Shown here: piece after piece, positions 19,659-29,175 of the stretch
Layout of the letters: each line of letters opens with the position of its first letter
How positions within the stretch are numbered: the stretch's first letter is position 1
Assembly (NCBI GenBank): GCA_017614155.1
Contig: JAGACK010000046.1
Coordinates: 24,541-88,540 of the forward strand
Direction: 5' to 3'
Length of the DNA stretch: 64,000 nt
Origin: Lachnospiraceae bacterium
GTDB lineage: Bacteria; Bacillota; Clostridia; Lachnospirales; Lachnospiraceae
Program-made: the position numbers and the translations under genes
The notes under the pieces: model-generated
The model's input: only the letters and a program-made list of their open reading frames with translations
What the model was told of the DNA's origin: nothing
Database searches by the model: none

Positions 19659-19690
19659 TGCGACGCCCTTTTTCGAGCCGTTATGATACC
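19659..19690 (-). repeat. Right copy of the 32-bp inverted repeat
   Basis: Reverse complement of 10262-10293 with one mismatch. It begins TGCGACGCCC and ends TTATGATACC. It marks the distal edge of the RHS island. Confidence 0.8.
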
Positions 19691-19925
19691 CGGAAAACGC
19701 AATTAAACAGGGATGCAGGTACATGGATGTACCTGCAAGGCCGCATGAACATGGATGTGAATTGCGGCCGACCCGTCACTCCGGCAGATTCCGGAGGCGT
19801 TTTCCCGATATCATAGGCGAGAAAAAACCGGCGAGCAAAACGGGATCTGCGGCCCAGACAAATCACCGCGGGAATTCAGATTTTGCACATTTCCGTGGGG
19901 TGAGACGGCAAAACCAAGGCAAAGT

Positions 19926-19986
19926 GGTTGACATAAAAATGGGACAGAGATACGTCCCCTGTCCCACTGACCCACCCCTGTCCCAC
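19926..19986. repeat. GGGACAG-family hairpin upstream of ileS
   Basis: GGTTGACATAAAA (19926-19938) is followed by an 8-bp stem TGGGACAG/CTGTCCCA (19940-19947 with 19959-19966) and a second CTGTCCCAC (19978-19986). It shares the 13-base lead-in and AGAGATACG loop region with the terminator at 1535-1582. The TTGACA here lacks a matching -10. Confidence 0.65.
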
Positions 19987-19992
19987 TTCGTC

Positions 19993-20021
19993 TTGTTTTT
20001 TTGGCGGCGAATTGGTATCAT
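19993..20021 (+). promoter_or_regulatory. Possible promoter of ileS
   Basis: TTGTTT (19993-19998), 17 bases, TATCAT (20016-20021), about 38 bases before the ileS start. The match is moderate. Confidence 0.45.
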
Positions 20022-20058
20022 ATTGAAGTGTGTGTAAAAAAGATATTTGGAGGCAGAA

Positions 20059-23000
20059 ATGTACGAGAAAGTCAATACCGACCTGAATTTCGTGGATCGG
20101 GAGAAAGAGATCGAGAAGTTCTGGAAGGACAATAAGATATTCGAAAAATCAATGGAAATACGCAAAGGGTGCGATACCTACACCTTTTATGACGGTCCGC
20201 CCACAGCAAACGGGAAACCGCATATAGGACATGTTCTGACCAGGGTCATAAAGGATATGATACCCAGATACCGCACGATGAAGGGATATTTTGTCCCGAG
20301 AAAAGCCGGATGGGATACACACGGACTGCCCGTTGAGCTTGAGGTTGAAAAGAAGCTCGGACTTGACGGAAAGGATCAGATAGAAAAATACGGACTGGAG
20401 CCCTTCATAAAGGAATGCAAGGAATCAGTCTGGAAATACAAGGGGATGTGGGAGGATTTTTCCTCAACTGTCGGCTTCTGGGCTGACATGGATGATCCCT
20501 ATGTGACATATGAGGATGACTACATAGAATCCGAATGGTGGGCCTTAAAGACGATCTGGGACAAGGGACTGCTCTATAAGGGCTTCAAGATCGTGCCTTA
20601 CTGCCCGCGCTGCGGAACACCTCTTTCATCACACGAGGTGGCCCAGGGCTACAAAAATGTAAAGGAAAGATCCGCTATAGCAAGGTTTAAGGTAAAGGGA
20701 GAGGATGCCTACATCCTGGCATGGACAACAACCCCCTGGACCCTTCCTTCCAATGTGGCGCTCTGCGTCAATCCGGATGTTGATTATATAAAGGTAAAGA
20801 CAAAGGACGGCTATACATATTATCTTGCACAGGCCCTGGCCGAAAAGGTGCTCGGAGGAGAAGAGACAGCTCCCTACGAAGTGCTTGAAAAGTACACAGG
20901 AAAGGATCTTTGCGGGAAAGAATACGAAGCCCTGTTTGAATGCTCTGCGATCGAAGCGGAAAAGCAGAAAAAGAAGGCTCACTTTGTGGTGGCGGATAAT
21001 TATGTCACGACAGAAGACGGTACCGGAGTTGTCCATATAGCTCCAGCATTCGGCGAGGATGACGCGAGGGTCGGAAGAGAGAACGATCTTCCGCTGGTAC
21101 AGTTTGTGGACGAGAGCGGAAACATGACAAAGGAAACACCCTTTGCCGGAAAATTCGTAAAGGATGCCGACAAGGATGTGCTCGTGGATCTTGAAAAGAG
21201 AGGACTTCTGTTTTCGGCTCCCAAGTTTGAACATGATTATCCTTTCTGCTGGAGATGCGACACACCTCTCATTTATTATGCAAGAGAGTCATGGTTCATA
21301 AAGATGACCGCTGTCCGGGACAATATGATCAAAAACAACGATCAGATAAACTGGATCCCTCCGACGATCGGCACGGGAAGGTTCGGAGAGTGGCTCAAGA
21401 ACCTCCAGGACTGGGCAGTATCAAGGAACCGTTACTGGGGAACCCCCTTGAATATCTGGGAGTGCCCTGACTGCAAAAAGAGGGTATCCATAGGATCTAG
21501 GGAGGAACTCTATAAGCTGTCCGGAAATGAAAAGGCAAAGACGGTTGAGCTTCACAGGCCTTTCATAGATGATATAACGATCAAGTGTGATGAGTGCGGC
21601 GGCACGATGAAGAGAGTGCCTGAGGTTATTGACTGCTGGTTCGATTCGGGAGCCATGCCTTTCGCGCAGCATCATTATCCTTTTGAAAATGAAGATCTTT
21701 TCAAGAGCCAGTATCCGGCATCATTCATAAGCGAGGCTGTGGATCAGACGAGAGGCTGGTTCTATTCGCTGCTTGCCGAAAGCACCCTGCTCTTTGACAG
21801 CCCCTGCTATGAAAATGTCATAGTCCTCGGACTGGTTCAGGATGCCGACGGACAGAAGATGAGCAAGTCAAAGGGAAATGCGGTTGATCCTTTTGACGCC
21901 CTGGAGAAATTCGGAGCGGATGCCATCAGATGGTATTTCTACATTAACTCGGCGCCCTGGCTTCCCAACCGTTTCCATGATGACGCGGTGACGGAGGGTC
22001 AGAGGAAGTTCATGGGAACTCTCTGGAACACTTATGCGTTCTTCGTGCTCTACGCGAACATCGACGGCTTTGATGCTTCAAAATACAGCCTTGAAAAGGA
22101 CAAGCTGCCCGTTATGGACAGGTGGATCCTTTCAAAGCTCAACGCCTGCATCAAAGAGACAGATAATGATCTTGATAACTACAGGATCACCGAGGCGGCA
22201 AAGTGCCTGCAGGAATTCGTGGATGACCTGAGCAACTGGTATGTCAGACGCTGCAGGGACAGGTTCTGGGCAAAGGGAATGGAGCAGGACAAGATAAATG
22301 CCTATATGACGCTTTACACCTGCCTCGTTGATATCTGCCGCGCGGCAGCTCCCATGGTACCTTTCATGACAGAGGAGATATACCAGAACCTGGTGCGCTC
22401 CGTCAATAAGGAAGCGCCGGAATCCATACATCTGACTGATTATCCCGTATGCGATGAGACGATGATAGATGAGACGCTCATGAGGGATATGGATGAGGTT
22501 CTCGACATAGTGGTTCTTTCAAGGGCTGCAAGGAATGCCTGCAATATCAAGAACCGCCAGCCTATAGCAAAGATGTATGTGAAGGCTGAAAATGAGCTTT
22601 CAAAATTCTATAAGGACATCATAGCCGACGAGCTCAATGTCAAGGAGGTGGAATTCTCCGATGATGTCAGGAACTTCACGACCTATACCTTTAAGCCGCA
22701 GCTGAAGACTGTAGGACCTAAATACGGAAAGGTCCTTGGAAAGATCAGGGAATATCTTTCATCCCTTGACGGAAATGCGGCAATGGATGAGCTTGAAGAA
22801 AAGGGCGAGCTTAAACTTGATGCCGACGGCACAGAGGTTGCACTTTCAAAGGATGATCTTCTTATCGAGATGACAAGCCGCGAAGGCTTTGTCGAGCAGT
22901 CGGATAATAAGATCACGGTGGTGCTTGACACGAACCTGACGGATGACCTGATCGAAGAGGGATTCGTGAGGGAGCTTATCTCAAAGATCCAGAACATGAG

Positions 23001-23208
23001 AAAAGAAGCGGGCTTTGAGGTGATGGACAAGATCACGGTCTATTCCGAAGGAAACGATACTCTTGCCGGATATCTTGAAAAGAATTCTGAATTCGTATTG
23101 AAAGAAGTAATGGCTGAAAAGATAGTTGCCGGAAGCACGGACGGATATACAAAACAGTGGGATATTAACGGACAGAAAGTAACACTCGGAGTAAAAAAGA
23201 ACTCGTAA
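20059..23208 (+). CDS. ileS: Isoleucyl-tRNA synthetase (long, IleS2-like)
   Basis: Charges tRNA-Ile. The frame opens at a TTG (20047), but ATG 20059 with GGAGG at 20049-20053 is the better start, giving 1049 aa. Class I signatures: HIGH at residues 55-58 (KPHIGHVLTR) and KMSKS at 600-604, with an editing domain between them (AWTTTPWTLPSN) and an anticodon-binding region at the C-terminus. The length is over 100 residues more than the ~930-aa IleS1 type, and the C-terminus lacks the IleS1 zinc-finger pattern. This fits the eukaryote-like IleS2 group, several members of which are naturally less sensitive to mupirocin; resistance itself is not shown. Confidence 0.96.
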   Translation: MYEKVNTDLNFVDREKEIEKFWKDNKIFEKSMEIRKGCDTYTFYDGPPTANGKPHIGHVLTRVIKDMIPRYRTMKGYFVPRKAGWDTHGLPVELEVEKKLGLDGKDQIEKYGLEPFIKECKESVWKYKGMWEDFSSTVGFWADMDDPYVTYEDDYIESEWWALKTIWDKGLLYKGFKIVPYCPRCGTPLSSHEVAQGYKNVKERSAIARFKVKGEDAYILAWTTTPWTLPSNVALCVNPDVDYIKVKTKDGYTYYLAQALAEKVLGGEETAPYEVLEKYTGKDLCGKEYEALFECSAIEAEKQKKKAHFVVADNYVTTEDGTGVVHIAPAFGEDDARVGRENDLPLVQFVDESGNMTKETPFAGKFVKDADKDVLVDLEKRGLLFSAPKFEHDYPFCWRCDTPLIYYARESWFIKMTAVRDNMIKNNDQINWIPPTIGTGRFGEWLKNLQDWAVSRNRYWGTPLNIWECPDCKKRVSIGSREELYKLSGNEKAKTVELHRPFIDDITIKCDECGGTMKRVPEVIDCWFDSGAMPFAQHHYPFENEDLFKSQYPASFISEAVDQTRGWFYSLLAESTLLFDSPCYENVIVLGLVQDADGQKMSKSKGNAVDPFDALEKFGADAIRWYFYINSAPWLPNRFHDDAVTEGQRKFMGTLWNTYAFFVLYANIDGFDASKYSLEKDKLPVMDRWILSKLNACIKETDNDLDNYRITEAAKCLQEFVDDLSNWYVRRCRDRFWAKGMEQDKINAYMTLYTCLVDICRAAAPMVPFMTEEIYQNLVRSVNKEAPESIHLTDYPVCDETMIDETLMRDMDEVLDIVVLSRAARNACNIKNRQPIAKMYVKAENELSKFYKDIIADELNVKEVEFSDDVRNFTTYTFKPQLKTVGPKYGKVLGKIREYLSSLDGNAAMDELEEKGELKLDADGTEVALSKDDLLIEMTSREGFVEQSDNKITVVLDTNLTDDLIEEGFVRELISKIQNMRKEAGFEVMDKITVYSEGNDTLAGYLEKNSEFVLKEVMAEKIVAGSTDGYTKQWDINGQKVTLGVKKNS

Positions 23209-23221
23209 GGGAGGAAGCAAA

Positions 23222-25687
23222 ATGTTGATCAACCAGACTTTTGACAAGGAAGCTTTCAAAAAAGCGGTCAAAGAGAATGTGAAGGTCCTCTACAGAAAGA
23301 ATCTGAATGAGGCGTCACCCCAGCAGGCTTACGAAGCGGTATGCTACACGGTGAAGGACACGATCATCGAAAAATGGATGCAGACGCAGAAGGCCTATGA
23401 GAAAGAAGATCCGAAGACGGTCTATTATCTTTCGATGGAATTCCTGATGGGAAGAGCGCTCGGGAACAACCTCATAAACCTGTGTGAGTACAAGGAAGTG
23501 AAAAAGGCTCTTCACGAGCTTGATCTCGACCTCAATATGATAGAAGATCAGGAACCGGATGCTGCGCTCGGAAACGGCGGTCTGGGAAGGCTTGCAGCCT
23601 GCTTCCTTGATTCACTGGCAACCCTGGGCTACAGTGCATACGGATGCGGCATCAGATACCGTTACGGTATGTTTAAGCAGAAGATCAGGGACGGATATCA
23701 GATGGAGATTCCCGATGACTGGCTAAGAGAGGGCAATCCTTTTGAGCTTCGGAGGAGAGAATATCAGAAAGAAGTCAAGTTTGGCGGCTATGTGAGAGTC
23801 GAGACCGGTGAGAACGGAAGGAATAAATTCATCCAGGAAGGCTGTCAGTCGGTCATGGCAGTACCCTATGACATGCCCATAGTAGGATACGGAAACGGCA
23901 TAGTGAACACCCTTCGTATCTGGGATGCCGAGCCGGTGGAATGCTTCCAGCTCGATTCCTTTGACAAGGGCGACTATCACAAGGCGGTTGAACAGGATAA
24001 CCTGGCACGGAATATCGTAGAGGTCCTCTATCCCAACGATAACCATTACGCAGGAAAAGAGCTCAGGCTCAAGCAGCAGTATTTCTTCATATCCGCATCC
24101 GTACAGGAAGCAGTCGCAAAATACATGCGCAAGCATGATGATGTGAAGAAATTCTATGAAAAGAATATATTCCAGCTCAATGACACGCATCCTACGGTCG
24201 CGGTCGCTGAGCTCATGAGGATACTCATGGATGACTACGGACTGACATGGGATGAAGCATGGTCTGTTACCACAAAGACCTGCGCTTACACAAACCATAC
24301 GATCATGTCCGAGGCTTTGGAAAAGTGGCCGATGGAGCTTTTCTCGAGGCTGCTTCCGAGGATCTATCAGATCGTGGAAGAGATAAACAGGAGATTCTGC
24401 CTCGAGATATCGGCAAAATATCCCGGGGATCAGGAGAAGATCCGCAAGATGGCCATCATCTACGACGGTCAGGTCAGGATGGCAAATCTGGCTATCTGTG
24501 CAGGCTTTTCGGTAAACGGCGTGGCAAGGCTTCATACCGAGATACTCAAGAAGCAGGAGCTGCGTGACTTCTATGAGATGATGCCCGAAAAATTCAATAA
24601 TAAGACAAACGGCATCACCCAGAGGCGTTTCCTTCTTCACGGAAATCCCCTGCTTGCCGACTGGGTCACAGATCACATAGGCAACGACTGGATCACGGAT
24701 CTGTCAAAGATCAAGGGACTGAAGGTCTATGCAGAGGACAGAAAAGCACAGAGCGAGTTCATGAACATCAAGTTCAAGAACAAGGAAAGGCTTGCGAAAT
24801 ATATACTGGATCACAACAAGGTCGCGGTAGATCCCAGATCCATATTCGATGTGCAGGTAAAGCGTCTGCATGAGTACAAGAGACAGCTTCTCAACATCCT
24901 GCATGTCATGTATCTGTATAATAAGATCAAGGCGAATCCCGAGATGGATTTCTATCCCAGGACCTTTATATTCGGAGCAAAGGCGGCAGCGGGCTACAGG
25001 AACGCAAAGCTTACGATCAAGCTCATAAACTCCGTTGCCGATGTTGTCAATAATGACGCTTCCATCGGAGGAAAGATAAAGGTTGTCTTCATCGAGGACT
25101 ACAGGGTATCAAACGCGGAGATGATCTTTGCGGCAGCCGATGTTTCCGAACAGATCTCAACGGCTTCAAAGGAGGCATCCGGAACCGGAAACATGAAGTT
25201 CAGGCTCAACGGCGCGCTGACCATAGGTACCATGGACGGTGCGAATGTCGAGATGGCAGAGGAAGTCGGGGCGGAGAATATGTTCATCTTCGGACTCTCC
25301 TCGGACGAGGTCATCAGCTTTGAGAATAACGGCGGATACAATCCCATGGATATCTTCAATAACGACCAGGATATCCGCGAAGTCCTGATGCAGCTCATCA
25401 ACGGAACCTATTCCAAAAACGATCCTGAGCTTTTCCGCGATCTGTACAATTCACTGCTCAATACGCAGGTGACAAGCCGTGCGGATACCTACTTTATCCT
25501 GAAGGATTTCAGGGCTTATGCCGAGGCACAGGAAGAAGTAGAAAAGGAATACAAGAAGACTCAGGAATGGGCAAGAAAGGCCATACTGAATGTTGCATCG
25601 AGCGGCAAGTTCTCATCCGACAGGACCATAAGGGAATATGTGGACGAGATTTGGCATCTTGACAGAGTTAAGCTCAGAAAGAAATAA
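23222..25687 (+). CDS. glgP: Glycogen/maltodextrin phosphorylase
   Basis: Releases glucose 1-phosphate from alpha-1,4-glucans. The 821-aa length is typical. Hallmarks: ALGNGGLGRLAACFLDS, NDTHPTVAVAELMR, and the pyridoxal phosphate site EASGTGNMKFRLNGA with the Schiff-base Lys at about residue 659, followed by DGANVEM. The gene follows ileS by 13 bases with a GGGAGG ribosome binding site and is probably read from the same transcript. It complements glgCD (1.7 kb) and glgX (45.6 kb). Confidence 0.96.
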   Translation: MLINQTFDKEAFKKAVKENVKVLYRKNLNEASPQQAYEAVCYTVKDTIIEKWMQTQKAYEKEDPKTVYYLSMEFLMGRALGNNLINLCEYKEVKKALHELDLDLNMIEDQEPDAALGNGGLGRLAACFLDSLATLGYSAYGCGIRYRYGMFKQKIRDGYQMEIPDDWLREGNPFELRRREYQKEVKFGGYVRVETGENGRNKFIQEGCQSVMAVPYDMPIVGYGNGIVNTLRIWDAEPVECFQLDSFDKGDYHKAVEQDNLARNIVEVLYPNDNHYAGKELRLKQQYFFISASVQEAVAKYMRKHDDVKKFYEKNIFQLNDTHPTVAVAELMRILMDDYGLTWDEAWSVTTKTCAYTNHTIMSEALEKWPMELFSRLLPRIYQIVEEINRRFCLEISAKYPGDQEKIRKMAIIYDGQVRMANLAICAGFSVNGVARLHTEILKKQELRDFYEMMPEKFNNKTNGITQRRFLLHGNPLLADWVTDHIGNDWITDLSKIKGLKVYAEDRKAQSEFMNIKFKNKERLAKYILDHNKVAVDPRSIFDVQVKRLHEYKRQLLNILHVMYLYNKIKANPEMDFYPRTFIFGAKAAAGYRNAKLTIKLINSVADVVNNDASIGGKIKVVFIEDYRVSNAEMIFAAADVSEQISTASKEASGTGNMKFRLNGALTIGTMDGANVEMAEEVGAENMFIFGLSSDEVISFENNGGYNPMDIFNNDQDIREVLMQLINGTYSKNDPELFRDLYNSLLNTQVTSRADTYFILKDFRAYAEAQEEVEKEYKKTQEWARKAILNVASSGKFSSDRTIREYVDEIWHLDRVKLRKK

Positions 25688-25720
25688 GGAAAGAGATAAT
25701 AAAACAGTAAAGGAAAAGAT

Positions 25721-28006
25721 ATGTCAGCAACCGTTGATAAATGTATAAAGGTAAAAGGCAGCGGAGCGTTCATAAAGGACGGAGTCATCATCGCTGATGA
25801 TGCAGGCTCCCTCGATAAGGCTGAGGCTGCAAAGGGAACGATAGCCTACAGTATATTGAAGGCTCACAATACCTCTTCCGACATGGAAGACCTGAAGATA
25901 AAGTTTGACTGCCTGACATCCCATGATATCACCTTCGTCGGCATAATACAGACAGCCAGAGCTTCGGGACTGAAAAGATTCCCTCTGCCCTATGTTCTCA
26001 CAAACTGCCACAATTCCCTCTGCGCAGTGGGTGGCACGATAAATGAGGACGATCATGTATTCGGACTGTCTGCCGCGAGAAAATACGGCGGAGTTTATGT
26101 TCCGCCTCACCAGGCTGTCATCCACCAGTATGCAAGGGAAATGCTTGCAGGCTGCGGAAAGATGATACTGGGTTCCGATTCACATACGCGCTATGGAGCA
26201 CTCGGGACCATGGCTGTGGGAGAAGGCGGCGGAGAACTCGTAAAGCAGCTTCTGTCCCAGACCTATGACATCAAAAGGCCCGATGTGGCAGCGATATACC
26301 TGACGGGAGAAGTGCCCTTCGGTGTCGGCCCCCAGGATGTTGCCGTAGCCCTTATAGGAAAGCTTTTTGAAAAGGGCATAGTCAAGAATAAAGTCATGGA
26401 ATTCATCGGACCCGGAGTAAAGAGCCTGTCCGCTGATTTCAGAATCGGCATAGATGTCATGACGACCGAGACTACCTGCCTGTCATCCATCTGGCAGACA
26501 GACGAGACCATACATGAATGGTATGAGATACACGGAAGGGAAGGAGAATACAAAGAGCTGAAGCCGTCGGCTGTCGCTTGTTATGATGAGCTTGTGACCG
26601 TTGATCTGTCGCAGATACGCCCGATGATAGCGATGCCCTTCCATCCCTCAAATGCTTATTCGATCGATGAAGTAAATGAAAACACGGAAGAGATACTGGC
26701 GCTTACCGAAGAAAGGGCAAAGACCTCTTTTGGCGATAAGGTACAGTTTGATCTTCATTCCAAATTAAAGGACGGAAAGCTTTTTACCGATCAGGGCATC
26801 ATAGCAGGCTGCGCGGGAGGAGGATTTGAAAACCTGTGCGCGGCAGCGGATATACTTGACGGAGCGGACATCGGAAACAGGGAATTTACCATGAGTGTTT
26901 ATCCTGCATCCATGCCGGTATATGCGGAGCTTGTAAAGAACGGCTCGATATCAAAGCTCATAGATGCGGGAGTGGTCATCAAGACCTGTTTTTGCGGTCC
27001 CTGCTTCGGAGCAGGAGACACGCCCGCAAACAACGCATTTTCAATCAGGCATTCCACGAGGAATTTCCCCAACAGGGAGGGATCGAAGGTCCAGAATGGG
27101 CAGGTCTCATCTGTGGCGCTGATGGATGCAAGATCGATAGCGGCAACAGCTGCGAACAAGGGCGTGCTTACAGGAGCAGACAGGCTTGATGTAAAGATCG
27201 GAAAATACAAATATCACTTTGACTCTGCGATCTACGACAGGAGGGTGTTTGACTCAAAGGGCAGCGCGGATGAAAACGAAGAACTGATCATGGGCCCGAA
27301 TATCAAGGACTGGCCCGCGATGCCGGCGCTGACGGACAATCTCCTGCTGAAGATCGTATCCGAGATCCACGATCCGGTGACAACGACGGATGAGCTCATA
27401 CCCTCGGGAGAGACTTCATCCTACCGTTCGAATCCTCTGGGGCTTGCAGAATTTGCGCTTTCCAGAAAGGATCCCGAATATGTAGGCAGGGCGAAGCATA
27501 TACATCAGTTTGAAAAGGCGAGGGAAGAATCCGAAGCGAAGGCAGAAGAACTCATAAACACAGAGAGCGATCTGAAGGAGGCGTGGGATACTGTCCGCAG
27601 TACTTATCCTGATGCCGGACTTTCAAATACAGGCATCGGTTCCGCGATATTTGCGGTCAAGCCGGGCGACGGGTCCGCCAGAGAGCAGGCGGCCTCTGTC
27701 CAGAAGGTCCTGGGAGGCTGGGCAAATGTGGCAAATGAATATGCCACGAAGCGTTACCGCAGCAACCTCATCAACTGGGGCATGCTTCCTTTCATCATAA
27801 AAGAAGGAGAACTCCCTTTTTCAAATCTGGATTATCTTTTCATACCGGGCATAAAAAAAGCGGTAAAAGAAAAGACGGATGAGATAAAGGCATACGCGGT
27901 AAAAGGCGGGGAGTTAAAGGAATTCATCCTCACTCTCGGAAGCCTTACCGACAAAGAAAGACAGATAATCATTGATGGCTGTCTCATCAATCATAACAGA
28001 TCATAG
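25721..28006 (+). CDS. Aconitase-family hydratase (YbhJ-like)
   Basis: A 761-aa member of the aconitase/isopropylmalate isomerase superfamily. Visible: [28 protein letters not shown] (active-site region), [13 protein letters not shown] in place of the usual first cluster-ligand loop, and [12 protein letters not shown], which supplies paired Cys for a [4Fe-4S] cluster. The C-terminal swivel domain is shorter and different from AcnA/AcnB ([11 protein letters not shown] is retained). It resembles the uncharacterised YbhJ group more than true aconitases, so the substrate is open; citrate cannot be assumed. It starts 33 bases after glgP. Confidence 0.8.
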   Translation: MSATVDKCIKVKGSGAFIKDGVIIADDAGSLDKAEAAKGTIAYSILKAHNTSSDMEDLKIKFDCLTSHDITFVGIIQTARASGLKRFPLPYVLTNCHNSLCAVGGTINEDDHVFGLSAARKYGGVYVPPHQAVIHQYAREMLAGCGKMILGSDSHTRYGALGTMAVGEGGGELVKQLLSQTYDIKRPDVAAIYLTGEVPFGVGPQDVAVALIGKLFEKGIVKNKVMEFIGPGVKSLSADFRIGIDVMTTETTCLSSIWQTDETIHEWYEIHGREGEYKELKPSAVACYDELVTVDLSQIRPMIAMPFHPSNAYSIDEVNENTEEILALTEERAKTSFGDKVQFDLHSKLKDGKLFTDQGIIAGCAGGGFENLCAAADILDGADIGNREFTMSVYPASMPVYAELVKNGSISKLIDAGVVIKTCFCGPCFGAGDTPANNAFSIRHSTRNFPNREGSKVQNGQVSSVALMDARSIAATAANKGVLTGADRLDVKIGKYKYHFDSAIYDRRVFDSKGSADENEELIMGPNIKDWPAMPALTDNLLLKIVSEIHDPVTTTDELIPSGETSSYRSNPLGLAEFALSRKDPEYVGRAKHIHQFEKAREESEAKAEELINTESDLKEAWDTVRSTYPDAGLSNTGIGSAIFAVKPGDGSAREQAASVQKVLGGWANVANEYATKRYRSNLINWGMLPFIIKEGELPFSNLDYLFIPGIKKAVKEKTDEIKAYAVKGGELKEFILTLGSLTDKERQIIIDGCLINHNRS

Positions 28007-28014
28007 GTTGACCA

Positions 28015-28042
28015 AAGCCGGTCCTCGCACAAGGGGGTCGGC
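28015..28042 (+). terminator. Weak hairpin between the hydratase and carA
   Basis: AAGCCG (from about 28015) can pair with CGGCTT (to about 28042), with CC/GG inside. The following T tract is poor (GTTGCAAGTTT), so it could be a weak terminator or an attenuator ahead of the car genes. Confidence 0.35.
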
Positions 28043-28080
28043 TTGTTGCAAGTTTAGAGATGCTTTTTCGGAGGTTGGAA

Positions 28081-29175
28081 ATGAAAGCATTTTTGATCCT
28101 TGAAGACAAAACTGTATTTACCGGAGTTTCGATCGGGGCCAGAAAAGAGACCATAAGCGAGATAGTATTCAACACATCGATGACAGGTTATCTTGAGATA
28201 CTCACTGACCCGTCCTATGCCGGACAGGCTGTGTGCATGACCTATCCGATGATAGGGAATTACGGTATCTGCTATGAGGACATGGAATCTTCGCGTCCCT
28301 GGGTCGACGGATATATCGTCAGGGAACTGTCCGAAAAAGACAGCAATTTCAGATCGGAAGGCACGATCAGTGATTTTCTGATCAAATACGACATACCCGG
28401 CATCGCGGGGATAGATACCAGGGCATTGACAAAGATACTCCGCGAAAAGGGCACGATGAACGGCATGATCACAACAGATGAAGACTATGTCATCGAAGAC
28501 ATCATCCCGAGGCTGAAGGCCTATACCACGGGTAAGGTTGTGGAAAAGGTCACCTGTATGGAAAAGAAGGGAATAGCCGGGAACGGTTACAGGATAGCCC
28601 TGCTTGATGTGGGAACGAAAAAGGATATTGCCCTGAACCTTGCAAGGAGAGGATGCGATGTGACGATCTATCCTGCCGGCACGAAGGCAGATGAGATCAT
28701 CGCGGACAATCCGGACGGCATCATGATTTCGAACGGTCCCGGAGATCCGAAGGAGTGTACGGATATAATAAAAGAGATAAGGAAACTCTACGAGACAGAC
28801 ATCCCCATATTTGCCATCTGCCTGGGACACCAGCTCATGGCGCTGGCAACCGGAGGCGACACCCACAGGATGAAATACGGCCACAGGGGAGCGAACCATC
28901 CCGTAAAGGACCTTGCGACAGGCCGGGTCTATATCACCTCGCAGAACCACGGTTATGTGGTTGATGAGACAAAGATACCGGAGAACATGGCAAAGCCGTC
29001 ATTTATTAATGTAAATGACGGGACAATAGAGGGTCTTGATTATCTGGATAAAAAGATATTCACAGTGCAGTTCCATCCGGAGGCATGTCCGGGACCCGTG
29101 GATACCGGATTCCTTTTTGACAGGTTCCTGAACATGATTAGCGGAAAGGAGAGTGATGGCCATGCCGAAAAATAA
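28081..29175 (+). CDS. carA: Carbamoyl-phosphate synthase, small (glutaminase) subunit
   Basis: Hydrolyses glutamine and channels ammonia to CarB for pyrimidine and arginine synthesis. The open frame reaches to 28060, but ATG 28081 (KAFLILEDKTVFTG) has GGAGG at 28070-28074, giving 364 aa. Domains: N-terminal CarA domain with FNTSMTGYLEILTDPSYAGQ, then a class I amidotransferase with the nucleophile in AICLGHQLMA (Cys about residue 247) and VQFHPEACPGP near the end. The 3' end overlaps the start of carB by some 14-20 bases. Confidence 0.96.
   Translation: MKAFLILEDKTVFTGVSIGARKETISEIVFNTSMTGYLEILTDPSYAGQAVCMTYPMIGNYGICYEDMESSRPWVDGYIVRELSEKDSNFRSEGTISDFLIKYDIPGIAGIDTRALTKILREKGTMNGMITTDEDYVIEDIIPRLKAYTTGKVVEKVTCMEKKGIAGNGYRIALLDVGTKKDIALNLARRGCDVTIYPAGTKADEIIADNPDGIMISNGPGDPKECTDIIKEIRKLYETDIPIFAICLGHQLMALATGGDTHRMKYGHRGANHPVKDLATGRVYITSQNHGYVVDETKIPENMAKPSFINVNDGTIEGLDYLDKKIFTVQFHPEACPGPVDTGFLFDRFLNMISGKESDGHAEK

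Larger units (their letters stand above)
19364..20058. other. Intergenic region with inverted repeats, no credible gene
   Basis: Open frames here lack plausible starts and family features. Visible structures: a perfect 10-bp inverted repeat GCAGGTACAT/ATGTACCTGC with a 2-base loop (19715-19736); GGCCGCA/TGCGGCC (19739-19745 with 19763-19769); the right copy of the 32-bp repeat (19659-19690); and a GGGACAG-type hairpin (19940-19966). No T-box leader is seen before ileS. Confidence 0.6.

Noticed and set aside
19394-19816. 140-aa plus-strand frame (and 104-aa frame at 19723) in the gap before ileS
   Set aside because: No ribosome binding site, unusual residue mix (Arg/Cys/His), and it spans the 32-bp repeat and palindromes; more likely non-coding.
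19820-20058. T-box riboswitch upstream of ileS
   Set aside because: Searched by eye for the AGGGTGGNACCGCG core and a specifier stem; neither is present.
23723-24676. 317-aa minus-strand frame inside glgP
   Set aside because: Antisense shadow of a conserved phosphorylase; no start signal or family features.
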